Shown piece by piece: positions 8,029-17,470 of a stretch of 36,000 bases of DNA (positions within the stretch are counted from its first letter, which is position 1; each line of letters opens with the position of its first letter). The position numbers and the translations under genes were made by a program. This DNA is from Pseudomonas amygdali (lineage in GTDB: Bacteria; Pseudomonadota; Gammaproteobacteria; Pseudomonadales; Pseudomonadaceae): assembly GCF_002699855.1 (NCBI RefSeq), contig NZ_LKBW01000275.1:1-36000 (forward strand), in the 5' to 3' direction. The notes under the pieces were generated by a model. That model had not been told where the DNA came from. It searched no databases and saw nothing but the letters and a program-made list of their open reading frames with translations.

Positions 8029-8559
8029 ATGAAACTGCCAAACCGTTTTATCACCGGGCTGGGTATCTTGATGATCAGCGCCAGCCCGCTACTGCAAGCG
8101 GCGCCGCCTGACCAGCGCGGTGATGGCCCGGACGACAACCGCGGCGGCCAGCAGCAGGGACCGCAGAACAACGGCGGGCATAACGAGCGTGGCAATGACC
8201 GTGGACCGGGCAACGATAACGGCAGGGGTCCAGACAAGAGCCCGTCCAGTCAGCCAGGCAGACAGGCCCACCAGGACAACCGCGGCGGCAACCGCCCGCC
8301 GCAGGATTTCGGCCCGGTACGCGAGACCTTCCAGCAGCACCGCGACGTCATCGGCCGAGGCCAGCCGCTGCCACCTGGTGTACACATCGCCAAAGGCCGT
8401 CCGTTGCCACCTGGTTACGGTAAACGCCTGGACAGCCGCTCGCTGCAATACCTGCCACATTATGACGGCTACGAATGGCGACGCCTGGGCACCGACGTCG
8501 TACTGATCGCCGTGGGTTCGGGAATTGTTTACGCGATTCTGGATGGTGTGTTGAATTGA
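8029..8559 (+). CDS. CigR/RcnB-like periplasmic protein with low-complexity linker
   Basis: A 176-residue product. A signal peptide (about 1-25, ending LLQA-AP) leads into a 65-residue low-complexity region made almost only of Gly, Asn, Arg, Asp, Gln and Pro. The conserved part follows: PLPPGVHIAKGRPLPPGYGKRL with two LPPG repeats, then LPHYDGYEWRRLGTDVVLIAVGSGIVYAIL. This matches the RcnB-type domain as seen in Salmonella CigR, an anti-virulence protein. The end is hydrophobic and could sit in the membrane. The SD GAGGAAG precedes the ATG. Monocistronic between the trp terminator and an intergenic repeat. Role in Pseudomonas unknown. Confidence 0.75.
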   Translation: MKLPNRFITGLGILMISASPLLQAAPPDQRGDGPDDNRGGQQQGPQNNGGHNERGNDRGPGNDNGRGPDKSPSSQPGRQAHQDNRGGNRPPQDFGPVRETFQQHRDVIGRGQPLPPGVHIAKGRPLPPGYGKRLDSRSLQYLPHYDGYEWRRLGTDVVLIAVGSGIVYAILDGVLN

Positions 8560-8597
8560 TGGTCTGCTGACGCCCTTGAATACGCGGTGACACACAG

Positions 8598-8715
8598 ACT
8601 TGTGACGCGGAGCGTCATGAACGGCATTCCCACGCTGGAGCGTGCGGAACGATAATCCAACTATCGTGCGACGCTCCGCGTCGCATGCCGTTCTGGACGC
8701 TCCGCGTCCGATCTT
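8598..8715. repeat. interspersed palindromic intergenic repeat, copy A
   Basis: A roughly 115-bp unit built from short palindromes: GACGCGGAGCGTC, ACGCTGGAGCGT, an ACTATCGTGC box, GACGCTCCGCGTC and a closing GGACGCTCCGCGTCC. The same order recurs at 13721-13836 and, in part or inverted, at 15444-15521 and 28588-28645. It looks like a REP/BIME-type extragenic element of Pseudomonas and may also act as a transcript-end structure. Confidence 0.8.
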
Positions 8716-8743
8716 GAGGTCCCAGCAAAGAAACCAGCCCGCC

Positions 8744-9568
8744 TCAACCCTGCTGCTGATTAACCCGCGCCAAAAACGTCATCAGCGCCCCTGACACAAA
8801 ATCCGGGTTTTCCAGATTGGCGATATGACCCGCTTCAGGCACCAGCACGTAAGAGCAGCCAATCAGGCTGGCCATCTCACGGGTTTCTTCAGGCGGACGC
8901 GGGATGTCAGCATCGCCACACATCACCAGCGTGGTGTCTGCATTCAGTTGCTCTATCAACCCAAGCCGATCGTCACGACCAAAGATCATTCGCCCCAGAG
9001 GCACTACAGTCTGGCGCAACTGCTCTGCATTCATACCCGCCAATGCGGAGCGGAACGCCTGATACACCGGCGACTGCGGGTCAATGCCAGGCCGGAAGAA
9101 GATCGGCACCACAATGTCCAACAGCGGCTCAGGAAAGGCACCGGCCTCTTCCAGCTTGTCGAGCAACGAGAAATAGTAGGCTTTCTTGGCTTCCGACTCT
9201 TTGCCCAGATAAGTGTCCATCAGCACCAGCCCGGTAATGCGCTCTGGCGCGAGCAGCGCAGCAATCGCACCCCACATGCCGCCCACCGACAGCCCGACGA
9301 TGCTGCAACGCTCGATATTCAAATGATCCAGCAGCGCCAGCGCATGGCGGGCGAGATCATCGAGATTGCGGGTGCCTTCCGGAAAACCGCTGGAATCCCC
9401 ATGCCCCCAAAGGTCCGGCACAATCACCCGATACCGGCTGGCCAGCGTGTCGATCTGCGCACTCCACATCGCCTTGTCCCAAAGGTAACTGTGACCGAGC
9501 AAGACAACCGGCCCGGTGCCTTGGTCAGCGTAGTGAAGGGTCTTACCGTCGATGAGTAGATCCGGCAT
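8744..9568 (-). CDS. alpha/beta-fold hydrolase
   Basis: A 274-residue product with the classic alpha/beta-hydrolase order: oxyanion segment LLGHSYLWD (24-31), DLWGHGDSSG, nucleophile elbow GLSVGG with Ser94, acid candidate Asp219/Asp221 in VMCGDADIPRP, and His248 in EAGHIANLE. It resembles the 3-oxoadipate enol-lactonase / haloperoxidase-like group, but the substrate cannot be read from the sequence. The start at 9568 was preferred (AGAGGA upstream) over an in-frame ATG at 9604 that lacks a good SD. It stands alone, with no catabolic operon next to it. Confidence 0.85.
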   Translation of the reverse strand: MPDLLIDGKTLHYADQGTGPVVLLGHSYLWDKAMWSAQIDTLASRYRVIVPDLWGHGDSSGFPEGTRNLDDLARHALALLDHLNIERCSIVGLSVGGMWGAIAALLAPERITGLVLMDTYLGKESEAKKAYYFSLLDKLEEAGAFPEPLLDIVVPIFFRPGIDPQSPVYQAFRSALAGMNAEQLRQTVVPLGRMIFGRDDRLGLIEQLNADTTLVMCGDADIPRPPEETREMASLIGCSYVLVPEAGHIANLENPDFVSGALMTFLARVNQQQG

Positions 9569-9781
9569 TTCTGATGATCCTCTGTCTGGTCTTTCAGCAT
9601 TCATTTCAGGCAGCCCGTGAAAGGCGGCTTATCGATGTTGACGCGTATGCATGACCATTTTGTTGAAATTTGCGCTGCAACGGACCGATTGGTCATTTTT
9701 CAGCGGAGCTATCTTACACCGATCTTTTCGACGAGGAATGCGCTTGTAACCACTGAAGGAAAACGGCCGAGAAGCTGGCTA

Positions 9782-10114
9782 TCAGCCACCCAGAGCGCCC
9801 AGATTCAAAGGCCGAACCGCGCCCATCCAGATGGCATGGTCGGTATGGTCGCGCAGCTCATCGCCCGTCAACGGATGCAGAAACACGACCAGCCCATCGC
9901 GATTCAACGCGAGCCATAAAGTGACGTCAGCCAACTGCTCATGCCCGAACGCCAACTGGCAACTCCAGTCCGGATGCGGCCCAACCAGCTTTTGGTGAAC
10001 GCGGCCCATCTGCAGCGCAAATTTCTCGGTCGCGGCTTCGCACAGGGCTCGGGCCTGGTTCAGGGTTTGGGCGTTGAAATAGATATGGGCGTGGTAGCCG
10101 TGGGTGTCTTGCAT
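9782..10114 (-). CDS. DOPA 4,5-dioxygenase family protein
   Basis: A 110-residue product with the small vicinal-oxygen-chelate-like pattern of the DOPA-dioxygenase family. GYHAHIYF near the start gives the paired His. GRVHQKLVGPHPDWSCQLAF lies mid-protein, and VVFLHPLTGDELRDHTDHAIWMG comes near the end. Fungal members cleave DOPA for betalain pigments; bacterial homologues are widespread and mostly uncharacterised. AAGGA lies about 8 bases before the ATG at 10114; an upstream in-frame start at 10135 is less well placed. It lies between the LysR regulator and the hydrolase on the same strand. Confidence 0.8.
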   Translation of the reverse strand: MQDTHGYHAHIYFNAQTLNQARALCEAATEKFALQMGRVHQKLVGPHPDWSCQLAFGHEQLADVTLWLALNRDGLVVFLHPLTGDELRDHTDHAIWMGAVRPLNLGALGG

Positions 10115-10150
10115 ATATGAGTCCTTCCTGACCAAAAAATGAACGCCTGC

Positions 10151-11101
10151 TTACACCGCAATCGACGGCAACGGCCTGCCCGCCAGCGAAACCCCGCTCA
10201 ACGCCTGCTCACTCGCCAGCCAGTCCATGAACTGCTGGACGATCTGCACGCGCCGTTTGCGCTGGGGCAAAACCACGTAATAGCCTTGGCCGGAAATGGC
10301 GGCTCCGGCGATGGGGCGGCAGAGCAGGCCTTGATCGAGGAGGTCGTCGACCAGGTGTTTCCAACCGATGGCGATGCCTTGTCCGCCAATCGCAGCCTGG
10401 ATGAGCAGGGTGTAGTTGTCGAAACGCAGCTGGCCGGGGGTAGGGGCCTGGGGGATGTCGAGGGCGCGGAATACGCCTGCCCAGTCGAACCAGTTGTTGC
10501 TGCTTTCGCCGCGCAGGTGCAAGAGCGGAAAGTCGCGCAGTGCCTCGTTGGGCAGCGGCGTCTGGCGACCCGTGATCAGTTGCGGGCTGCACACTGGAAA
10601 GACTTCTTCGCTGAACAGCCAATGGCTTTCGCCTTGCTTGAAGCGTCCGTCGCCGAACAGTACGGCAACGTCGATATCTGCGCGTAACATGCTGTGGGTA
10701 CGCTCGCTGGTGACCAGGCTGACATCCACGTCCGGGTTGACCTTGTGGAAACGGTGCAGACGCGGCATCAGCCAGTAGGCGGCGAAGGCAAAGTCGGTCG
10801 CCACTTGAAGCACTTCGTGCTGGTGCTGTTCGGTGATCGCTATCAGTCCGCTGTCGATGGATTGCAGGCCAGCCTGCACATGGCTGAACAATATTTCGCC
10901 GGCTTCAGTAAGCTCGATGCCGCGATAGATCCGGTCAAACAGGCGGGTGGCCAGCTGTTCTTCAAGGCGCTTGATCTGCTGGCTGACGGCAGGCTGAGTA
11001 GTGCCCAGTTCGATAGCCGCCGCAGTGAAGCTGCGCAAGCGAGCCGCGACTTCAAAGGCACGCAGCAGATCAAGGGACATGTCGCCAAAAGCTTCAAACA
11101 T
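10151..11101 (-). CDS. LysR-type regulator of choline-sulfate utilisation
   Basis: A 316-residue LysR regulator. The HTH lies at about residues 10-65 (SFTAAAIELGTTQPAVSQQIKRLEEQL), followed by the periplasmic-binding-like effector domain. Position (divergent from betC with a 114-bp gap) and sequence style (SLDLLRAFEVAARLRSFTAAA) match the choline-sulfate-utilisation transcription factor subfamily. It probably activates betC and choX in response to choline sulfate or choline (inference). The first ATG (11101) has AGGA 12 bases upstream; a start at Met8 (11080) is also possible. The start codon overlaps an inverted repeat that may be its own operator. Confidence 0.85.
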   Translation of the reverse strand: MFEAFGDMSLDLLRAFEVAARLRSFTAAAIELGTTQPAVSQQIKRLEEQLATRLFDRIYRGIELTEAGEILFSHVQAGLQSIDSGLIAITEQHQHEVLQVATDFAFAAYWLMPRLHRFHKVNPDVDVSLVTSERTHSMLRADIDVAVLFGDGRFKQGESHWLFSEEVFPVCSPQLITGRQTPLPNEALRDFPLLHLRGESSNNWFDWAGVFRALDIPQAPTPGQLRFDNYTLLIQAAIGGQGIAIGWKHLVDDLLDQGLLCRPIAGAAISGQGYYVVLPQRKRRVQIVQQFMDWLASEQALSGVSLAGRPLPSIAV

Positions 11102-11114
11102 AAGCGGTGCTTAT
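11100..11114. promoter_or_regulatory. candidate LysR operator in the regulator-betC gap
   Basis: ATAAGC-GGT-GCTTAT is a perfect 6-bp inverted repeat with a 3-base spacer, of LysR T-N-A dyad type. It overlaps the regulator's start codon, a position suited to autoregulation of the LysR gene and activation of betC about 100 bases away. Assigned by pattern and location only. Confidence 0.4.
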
Positions 11115-11215
11115 CCTAGGCATTGCTGCGCATGGGCTTTACCATCAAACACGACGACTTCATCCTCGTACCCGGCACTTTCGCATAAATTTTCACAATG
11201 AGATGCAGCGATTAC

Positions 11216-12721
11216 ATGAAGCGCAAAAATATTCTGTTCATCATGGCCGATCAAATGGCCGCGCCAATGTTGCCGTTTTACTCCCGGTCTCCAATCCTGA
11301 TGCCGAATCTGAGCCGCCTTGCTGCCGACGGCGTGGTGTTCGATTCAGCGTATTGCAACAGCCCTCTGTGCGCACCATCGCGTTTCACACTGGTCAGCGG
11401 TCAGCTGCCAAGCAAGATCGGCGCGTACGACAACGCAGCCGATTTCCCCGCTGATATTCCAACCTACGCTCACTATCTGCGTGCGCTGGGCTACAAGACC
11501 GCTCTGGCAGGCAAGATGCATTTCTGTGGGCCGGATCAACTGCATGGTTACGAAGAGCGCCTGACCAGTGACATTTACCCGGCCGACTATGGCTGGTCGG
11601 TCAACTGGGACGAGCCGGACGTGCGTCCGAGCTGGTATCACAACATGTCCTCAGTGTTGCAGGCCGGCCCGTGCATTCGTACCAACCAGCTGGATTTCGA
11701 TGAAGAAGTGCTGTTCAAGTCCCAGCAGTATCTGTACGACTACGTACGCCAGGACGGTGATGCGCCTTTCTGCCTGACCGTTTCCATGACTCATCCTCAT
11801 GATCCGTACACCATTCCCAAGCCGTTCTGGGACCTGTACGCCGACGAAGAGATCCCGATGCCGCCGCCGCACGCCAATCAGGCCGCGCTGGACCCGCATT
11901 CGCAACGGCTGCTCAAGGTCTATGACCTGTGGGACAAGCCCATGCCGACCGACAAGATTCGTGATGCGCGCCGCGCCTACTTTGGCGCGTGCAGCTACAT
12001 CGACCTCAACGTCGGCAAGCTGATGCAGACGCTGGATGAAGTCGGGCTGGCGGAAGACACCATCGTGGTGTTCTCCGGCGATCACGGCGACATGCTGGGC
12101 GAGAAGGGCCTCTGGTACAAAATGCACTGGTTCGAAATGGCCGCCCGCGTGCCGTTGGTGGTGTATTCGCCGGGCCAGTTCAAGCCAGGGCGGGTCAGTG
12201 CGTCGGTGTCGACTGCCGACTTGCTGCCGACCTTCGTCGAAATGGCCAACGGCAAACTGGACGCCGGGTTGCCACTGGACGGACGCTCGCTGATGCCGCA
12301 CCTGAAACGCAAGGGCGGGCACGATGAGGTGTTCGGCGAGTACATGGCCGAAGGCACGACCAGCCCGTTGATGATGATCCGTCGCGGCGCTTACAAATTC
12401 ATCTATTCGGAGCAGGACCCGTGCCTGCTCTTCGATGTGAAGAAGGACCCGAAAGAGCAGAAGGATCTGAGCCAGTCACCCGCCCATGAAAAGCTGTTCA
12501 ATGACTTCCTGGCTGAAGCTCGAGCCAAGTGGGATATCCCGGCGATACACCAACAGGTGCTCGCCAGCCAGCGCAGAAGGCGCTTCGTCGCCAAATCGCT
12601 GGCAACCGGCAAGCTGAAGAGTTGGGATCACCAGCCACTGGTCGACGCCAGTCAGCAGTACATGCGCAACCACATTGATCTGGACGATCTGGAGCGTAAG
12701 GCACGTTTTCCGCAACCTTGA
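11216..12721 (+). CDS. betC: choline-sulfatase
   Basis: A 501-residue type I sulfatase that hydrolyses choline-O-sulfate to choline and sulfate, feeding glycine betaine synthesis and sulfur nutrition. The formylglycine motif C-x-P-x-R is present (LCAPSRFTLVSG, Cys52). Metal ligands are visible at the N-terminus (IMADQ, Asp12) and in FSGDHGDMLGEKGLWYK. The C-terminal tail (WDIPAIHQQVLASQRRRRFV...) is characteristic of BetC. The start at 11216 gives the family N-terminus MKRKNILF; an ATG 18 bases upstream is possible and neither has a strong SD. It is divergent from its probable LysR regulator and followed 37 bases later by a choline-binding protein gene. Confidence 0.95.
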   Translation: MKRKNILFIMADQMAAPMLPFYSRSPILMPNLSRLAADGVVFDSAYCNSPLCAPSRFTLVSGQLPSKIGAYDNAADFPADIPTYAHYLRALGYKTALAGKMHFCGPDQLHGYEERLTSDIYPADYGWSVNWDEPDVRPSWYHNMSSVLQAGPCIRTNQLDFDEEVLFKSQQYLYDYVRQDGDAPFCLTVSMTHPHDPYTIPKPFWDLYADEEIPMPPPHANQAALDPHSQRLLKVYDLWDKPMPTDKIRDARRAYFGACSYIDLNVGKLMQTLDEVGLAEDTIVVFSGDHGDMLGEKGLWYKMHWFEMAARVPLVVYSPGQFKPGRVSASVSTADLLPTFVEMANGKLDAGLPLDGRSLMPHLKRKGGHDEVFGEYMAEGTTSPLMMIRRGAYKFIYSEQDPCLLFDVKKDPKEQKDLSQSPAHEKLFNDFLAEARAKWDIPAIHQQVLASQRRRRFVAKSLATGKLKSWDHQPLVDASQQYMRNHIDLDDLERKARFPQP

Positions 12722-12758
12722 CCCTGCCCACACCAAAAAAATCAAAAGGGGTACATCA

Positions 12759-13685
12759 ATGAAGAAGTTATCCACAGCCGTTGCGGTCGCGGTCATGACG
12801 TTCGGCAGCCTTGCGGCGCAGGCAGAGGACGCAAGTTGCAGCACCGTGAAAATGGCCGATCCGGGCTGGAGTGACATTGGGGCCACCAATGCTATCGCCA
12901 GCGTGGTGCTTGAAGGTCTGGGCTACAAGGCCAAGGTCGACACCCTGGCCGTGCCGATTGCCTATGGCGGCCTGAAAGACGGCAAGCTGGATGTTTTTCT
13001 GGGTAACTGGATGCCGGCGCAGCAGGGCTTTTACGACAAGTTCGTGGCGACCGGCGATGTAACGCAATTGGCCAGGAACCTTGAAGGCACCGAGTTCACC
13101 CTGGCCGTGCCGGACTATGTGTGGGACGCCGGCGTGCATGATTTTGCCGACCTGAATAAATTCGCTGACAAGTTCGACCAGAAGATCTATGGCATTGGCT
13201 CTGGCGCACCTGCCAACCTGTCGCTGCAGGAGATCATCAAGAAGAATGAATTCGATCTGGGCAAATGGAAGCTGGTCGAGTCGAGCGAGACGGCGATGCT
13301 CGCCGAGGTCAATCGCAACGTAAAGCGCAAGGCGTTTGTGGTCTTCCTCGGCTGGACCCCGCATCCGATGAACGTGCAGATCAAAGGTATGCATTACCTC
13401 AAGGGCGGCGAGAAATACTTTGGCGATACCGGCTCGGTCTTCACCCTGACTCGCAAGGGTTATGCGCAAGCCTGTCCGAACGTCGGCAAGCTGCTGACCA
13501 ATCTGAGCTTCACCCTGGACATGGAAAACAGCATCATGGCCGAAGTGGCGAACAGCAAGGTCAGCAACAGCGCAGCGGCAAAGGCCTGGATAAAAGCCAA
13601 TCCGGCGGTGCTGGACAAGTGGCTGGAGGGCGTGAAGACGTTTGATGGCAAGGATGGGCTGGCGGCGGTGAAAGCCAGGTTGTAG
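12759..13685 (+). CDS. choX: choline ABC transporter periplasmic substrate-binding protein
   Basis: A 308-residue product with a signal peptide (1-22, AAQA-ED). The aromatic choline box of ChoX is recognisable: Trp37 and Asp39 in DPGWSDIGATN, Trp84 in LGNWMPAQ, Tyr120 in PDYVW, and Trp199 in LGWTPHPMN. These residues form the cation-pi cage for the trimethylammonium group in ChoX. AAGGGG lies 8 bases upstream of the ATG. It follows betC by 37 bases, so the two are probably co-transcribed. No permease or ATPase gene is nearby. In Pseudomonas several orphan binding proteins serve one core transporter (CbcWV), and this may be one (inference). Confidence 0.9.
   Translation: MKKLSTAVAVAVMTFGSLAAQAEDASCSTVKMADPGWSDIGATNAIASVVLEGLGYKAKVDTLAVPIAYGGLKDGKLDVFLGNWMPAQQGFYDKFVATGDVTQLARNLEGTEFTLAVPDYVWDAGVHDFADLNKFADKFDQKIYGIGSGAPANLSLQEIIKKNEFDLGKWKLVESSETAMLAEVNRNVKRKAFVVFLGWTPHPMNVQIKGMHYLKGGEKYFGDTGSVFTLTRKGYAQACPNVGKLLTNLSFTLDMENSIMAEVANSKVSNSAAAKAWIKANPAVLDKWLEGVKTFDGKDGLAAVKARL
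12768..12776 (+). promoter_or_regulatory. consensus DnaA box
   Basis: Exact TTATCCACA, inside the signal-peptide codons of the choX-like gene. One of seven perfect boxes in the window. Confidence 0.55.
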
Positions 13686-13720
13686 GCGTAAGGTCTTGAG
13701 CACGCGGCGTGGCGCAGATC

Positions 13721-13836
13721 TGTGACGCGGGGCGTCACCCAAGGCATCCCCACGCTGGAGCGTGAGGAACGATAGGTGTCCAACTATCGTGCCCATGCTC
13801 CGCGTGGGTATGCCGTTCTGGACGCTCTGCGTCCTC
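13721..13836. repeat. interspersed palindromic intergenic repeat, copy B
   Basis: Same modular order as copy A (8598-8715): TGTGACGCGGGGCGTCA, CCCCACGCTGGAGCGTG-GGAACGATA, CAACTATCGTGC, a central CATGCTCCGCGTG variant, then ATGCCGTTCTGGACGCTCTGCGTCC. Central and outer stems show compensating changes (CCCATGC/GTGGGT in place of GACGC/GTCGC), which suggests that the folded structure is kept. It separates choX from sulP. Confidence 0.8.
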
Positions 13837-13861
13837 TACGTTCAATTCACTCGAGGGACCG

Positions 13862-15430
13862 ATGCGCTGGCTCAATCGCCATAAAATTCTACCGTTTCTA
13901 GCCTGGCTGCCGCAGCAGAGTCGCGCCAGCGTCGGGCGTGATGCGCTGGTGGGCTTGAGCGGTGCCATTCTGGCCCTGCCGCAGTCCATCGCTTACGCAC
14001 TGATCGCCGGGCTGCCTCCGGAGTACGGTCTGTACGCCGCCATTGTTCCCGTTCTGATCGCCTGTCTGTGGGGCTCGTCCTGGCACCTCATCTGTGGGCC
14101 GACCGCGGCTATTTCCATCGTGCTGTATGCCAGTGTCAGTCCGCTCGCCGTTCCGGCCAGTCAGGACTACATAATGTTGATCCTGCTGCTGACGTTCATC
14201 GCCGGTGTATTCCAGCTATTGCTTGGGATGATGCGCTTCGGTGCGCTGGTGAATTTCGTTTCGCACTCGGTGGTGCTCGGTTTCACACTGGGCGCTGCAA
14301 TAGTCATTGCACTCGGGCAGATGCCCAATCTGCTTGGCATTGACCTGCCGAGTCAGACCACCGCCCTTAGAAGTCTGACCGCCGTGTTAGAACATCGTGG
14401 AGAGGTCGATCTACCTTCACTGACACTGGGTCTGTTGACCCTGGCGCTGGGCATCGGGCTCAAACTCCTGGTGCCCCGCTGGCCAACCTTATTGATTGCA
14501 TTGGTATCGAGCAGCCTGTTGGTGTGGCTGTGGCCGGCGATGTTCGGCCATGTCCGTGTGGTCAGTGCCTTCGTTGGCCATCTACCGCCTTTCAGCCCGC
14601 TACCGCTGGACCTTGAGCTGATCCTCAAGCTGCTGCCGACAGCAGTGGCGGTGGGCATGCTGGGGCTGGTCAACAGCCTGTCGATTGCCCGCTCGCTGTC
14701 GGCACGTTCGCAGCAGATGCTCAACGCCAATCAGGAAGTCCGTGCGCAAGGTTTGTCGAATATGGTCGGCTCGCTGTTTTCCGGCTACCTCTCAGCGGGC
14801 TCGTTCACCCGTGCGGCGCTGAGTTACGAGGCGGGTGCGCGTTCGCCGTTGGCCGGCGTTTTTTCGGCGCTATGGGTGGCATTGTTCGCGGTCGCCGGAG
14901 CCTCGTTGATCTCGCACATTCCAATCCCGGCCATGGCCGCCTCGATCCTGCTGATCTGCTGGGGCCTGGTGGATCGTCGTGGCATTCGCGCACTGTTCCG
15001 TGTCAGCCGCGCCGAGTTTTTCGTGATGGCGCTGACCTGTCTGGCCACCCTGCTGCTGGAGCTGCAAACCGCGATTTATGCCGGTGTGCTGGCCTCGCTG
15101 TTCTTCTACCTCAAACGCACCTCACAACCGCGCGTGCAGCAATGGCGCGAAGGCGATGAGGATGTGCTGCGGGTCGGCGGCTCAATCTTTTTCGGTGCCA
15201 GCCACTACCTGCAAACCCGCCTGCAACGCACTGAAGGGCTGCGTGTGGTAATCGATGCGCAGCAGATCAACTTCATCGATTACTCAGGCGTGGAAATGCT
15301 TCATCAGGAAGCGAGACGTCTGGGCCGTCAGGGGCGATTACTGATCCTGCGCAATGCCAGGCCGCAAGTGATCGAGGAATTGAACAAGCTGGAAGGGCCG
15401 CAGAACTGCCCGATTCTGTTTGAGGATTGA
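13862..15430 (+). CDS. SulP-family anion transporter with STAS domain
   Basis: A 522-residue inner-membrane transporter with about 10-14 hydrophobic segments over residues 30-420, including the SulP signature region LPQSIAYALIAGLPPEYGLYAAIVP. A cytoplasmic STAS domain follows (about 430-520: LRVVIDAQQINFIDYSGVEMLHQEARRLGRQG). Members carry sulfate, bicarbonate or other anions. Position after betC-choX suggests, but does not prove, handling of the sulfate released from choline sulfate. The ATG has GAGGGA 4-5 bases before it. A repeat element separates it from choX, so it may have its own promoter. It converges with aroE. Confidence 0.9.
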   Translation: MRWLNRHKILPFLAWLPQQSRASVGRDALVGLSGAILALPQSIAYALIAGLPPEYGLYAAIVPVLIACLWGSSWHLICGPTAAISIVLYASVSPLAVPASQDYIMLILLLTFIAGVFQLLLGMMRFGALVNFVSHSVVLGFTLGAAIVIALGQMPNLLGIDLPSQTTALRSLTAVLEHRGEVDLPSLTLGLLTLALGIGLKLLVPRWPTLLIALVSSSLLVWLWPAMFGHVRVVSAFVGHLPPFSPLPLDLELILKLLPTAVAVGMLGLVNSLSIARSLSARSQQMLNANQEVRAQGLSNMVGSLFSGYLSAGSFTRAALSYEAGARSPLAGVFSALWVALFAVAGASLISHIPIPAMAASILLICWGLVDRRGIRALFRVSRAEFFVMALTCLATLLLELQTAIYAGVLASLFFYLKRTSQPRVQQWREGDEDVLRVGGSIFFGASHYLQTRLQRTEGLRVVIDAQQINFIDYSGVEMLHQEARRLGRQGRLLILRNARPQVIEELNKLEGPQNCPILFED

Positions 15431-15443
15431 GCCATAACTCATC

Positions 15444-15521
15444 GTCCTGACGCTCCGCGTCGCAAGAGGACGCGGAGCGTCCAGAACGGCATGCCAACGC
15501 GGAGCATTGGCACGATAGTCT
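15444..15521. repeat. interspersed palindromic intergenic repeat, copy C (inverted, shortened)
   Basis: GACGCTCCGCGTC followed by GGACGCGGAGCGTCCAGAACGGCATGCC, then CGGAGCATTGGCACGATAGT. This is the reverse-complement order of the right half of copies A and B, fused to an extra GACGC stem. It fills the gap between the convergent sulP and aroE genes, where it could serve both transcripts as an end structure. Confidence 0.75.
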
Positions 15522-15526
15522 CTCGG

Positions 15527-16350
15527 TCAACCAGCCGCCAGCAGCCTGCGCAACTCGGCCAGTACCGGAGCCGAGTCCGGCCGCACGCCGCGCCATAGCA
15601 GGAAAGCTTCTGCCGCCTGCTCCACCAGCATACCCAAGCCATCAACCGACTGTGCCGCACCCTGTTCAGTGGCCCAGTGGCAAAAGGCGGTGGGCTCTTT
15701 GCTGTACATCATGTCGTAGCAGAAGGTCGCACCGGGCTGGATAAGACTCGGGGAAATCGGTGGCAGCTCTCCGGCCAGACTGGCAGAGGTGGCATTGATG
15801 ATCACATCCACCGGTTCTTCAAGCCAATCGAAGCTGCTGGCAAACACAGGGCCAAGATCCGCAAATTCCTGAGCCAGTCGTTCGGCTTTTTCAACGGTGC
15901 GATTGGCAATCACCAGCACTGCGGGTTGCTCCGCCAGCAACGGCTCCAGCGCGCCACGAACAGCACCACCCGCACCCAGCAACAGAATGCGCTGACCACG
16001 CAGGCTGCGCCCGCAATTGACTGTCAGGTCGCGCACCAGCCCGGCACCGTCGGTGTTGTCACCCAGCAGCGTACCGTCATCGAGCTTGCTCAAGGTGTTC
16101 ACGGCTCCCGCACGCTGCCCGCGCTCGGTCAGGCTATCAGCGAGGCGATAGGCTTCTTCCTTGAACGGCACAGTCACGTTGGCACCACGTCCGGTCTGGA
16201 AAAACGCCTGGGCAAATGCGGTGAAATCATCCAAAGGTGCCAGCGACGTCTGGTAATCCAGCGCCTGCCCGGTTTGCTCGGCGAACAGGCGATGAATCAA
16301 CGGCGACTTGCTGTGGCCAATGGGGTTACCGAAGACGACGTAACGGTCCA

Positions 16351-16351
<1 letters not shown>
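15527..16351 (-). CDS. aroE: shikimate dehydrogenase (NADP+)
   Basis: A 274-residue enzyme of the shikimate pathway that reduces 3-dehydroshikimate to shikimate. The N-terminal substrate motif [11 protein letters not shown], catalytic Lys64 ([10 protein letters not shown]) and Asp101 (GDNTDGAGL) are present. The NADP site [11 protein letters not shown] (124-134) and the phosphate-binding NRTVEKAE are also present. The start codon overlaps the hemF stop by one base (TGATG), so it is translationally coupled to hemF. Closing residues [12 protein letters not shown] are typical of AroE. Confidence 0.97.
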
Positions 16352-17274
<923 letters not shown>

Positions 17275-17470
17275 TTACGGCTGACGTCAAACGGCTGAGC
17301 CTCCGCAGCAAAAGAGGCGCAGGCAAATTGGCGCGTAGCATACCATCGGCAGCGCGGGCTGGCAGTTGACGAAGGCCGGGGGAAGGAGTCCGATAGGTGC
17401 TTTCGCAGTTTGTATTACTTGGAAAACTGCCTGATTAATCGAACTCCTACTTACGCGAGGAGAACCTGAC

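Noticed and set aside
13460..13989. minus-strand frames across the choX-sulP gap
   Set aside because: They pass through repeat copy B and have no start signals; the repeat explains the open frame.
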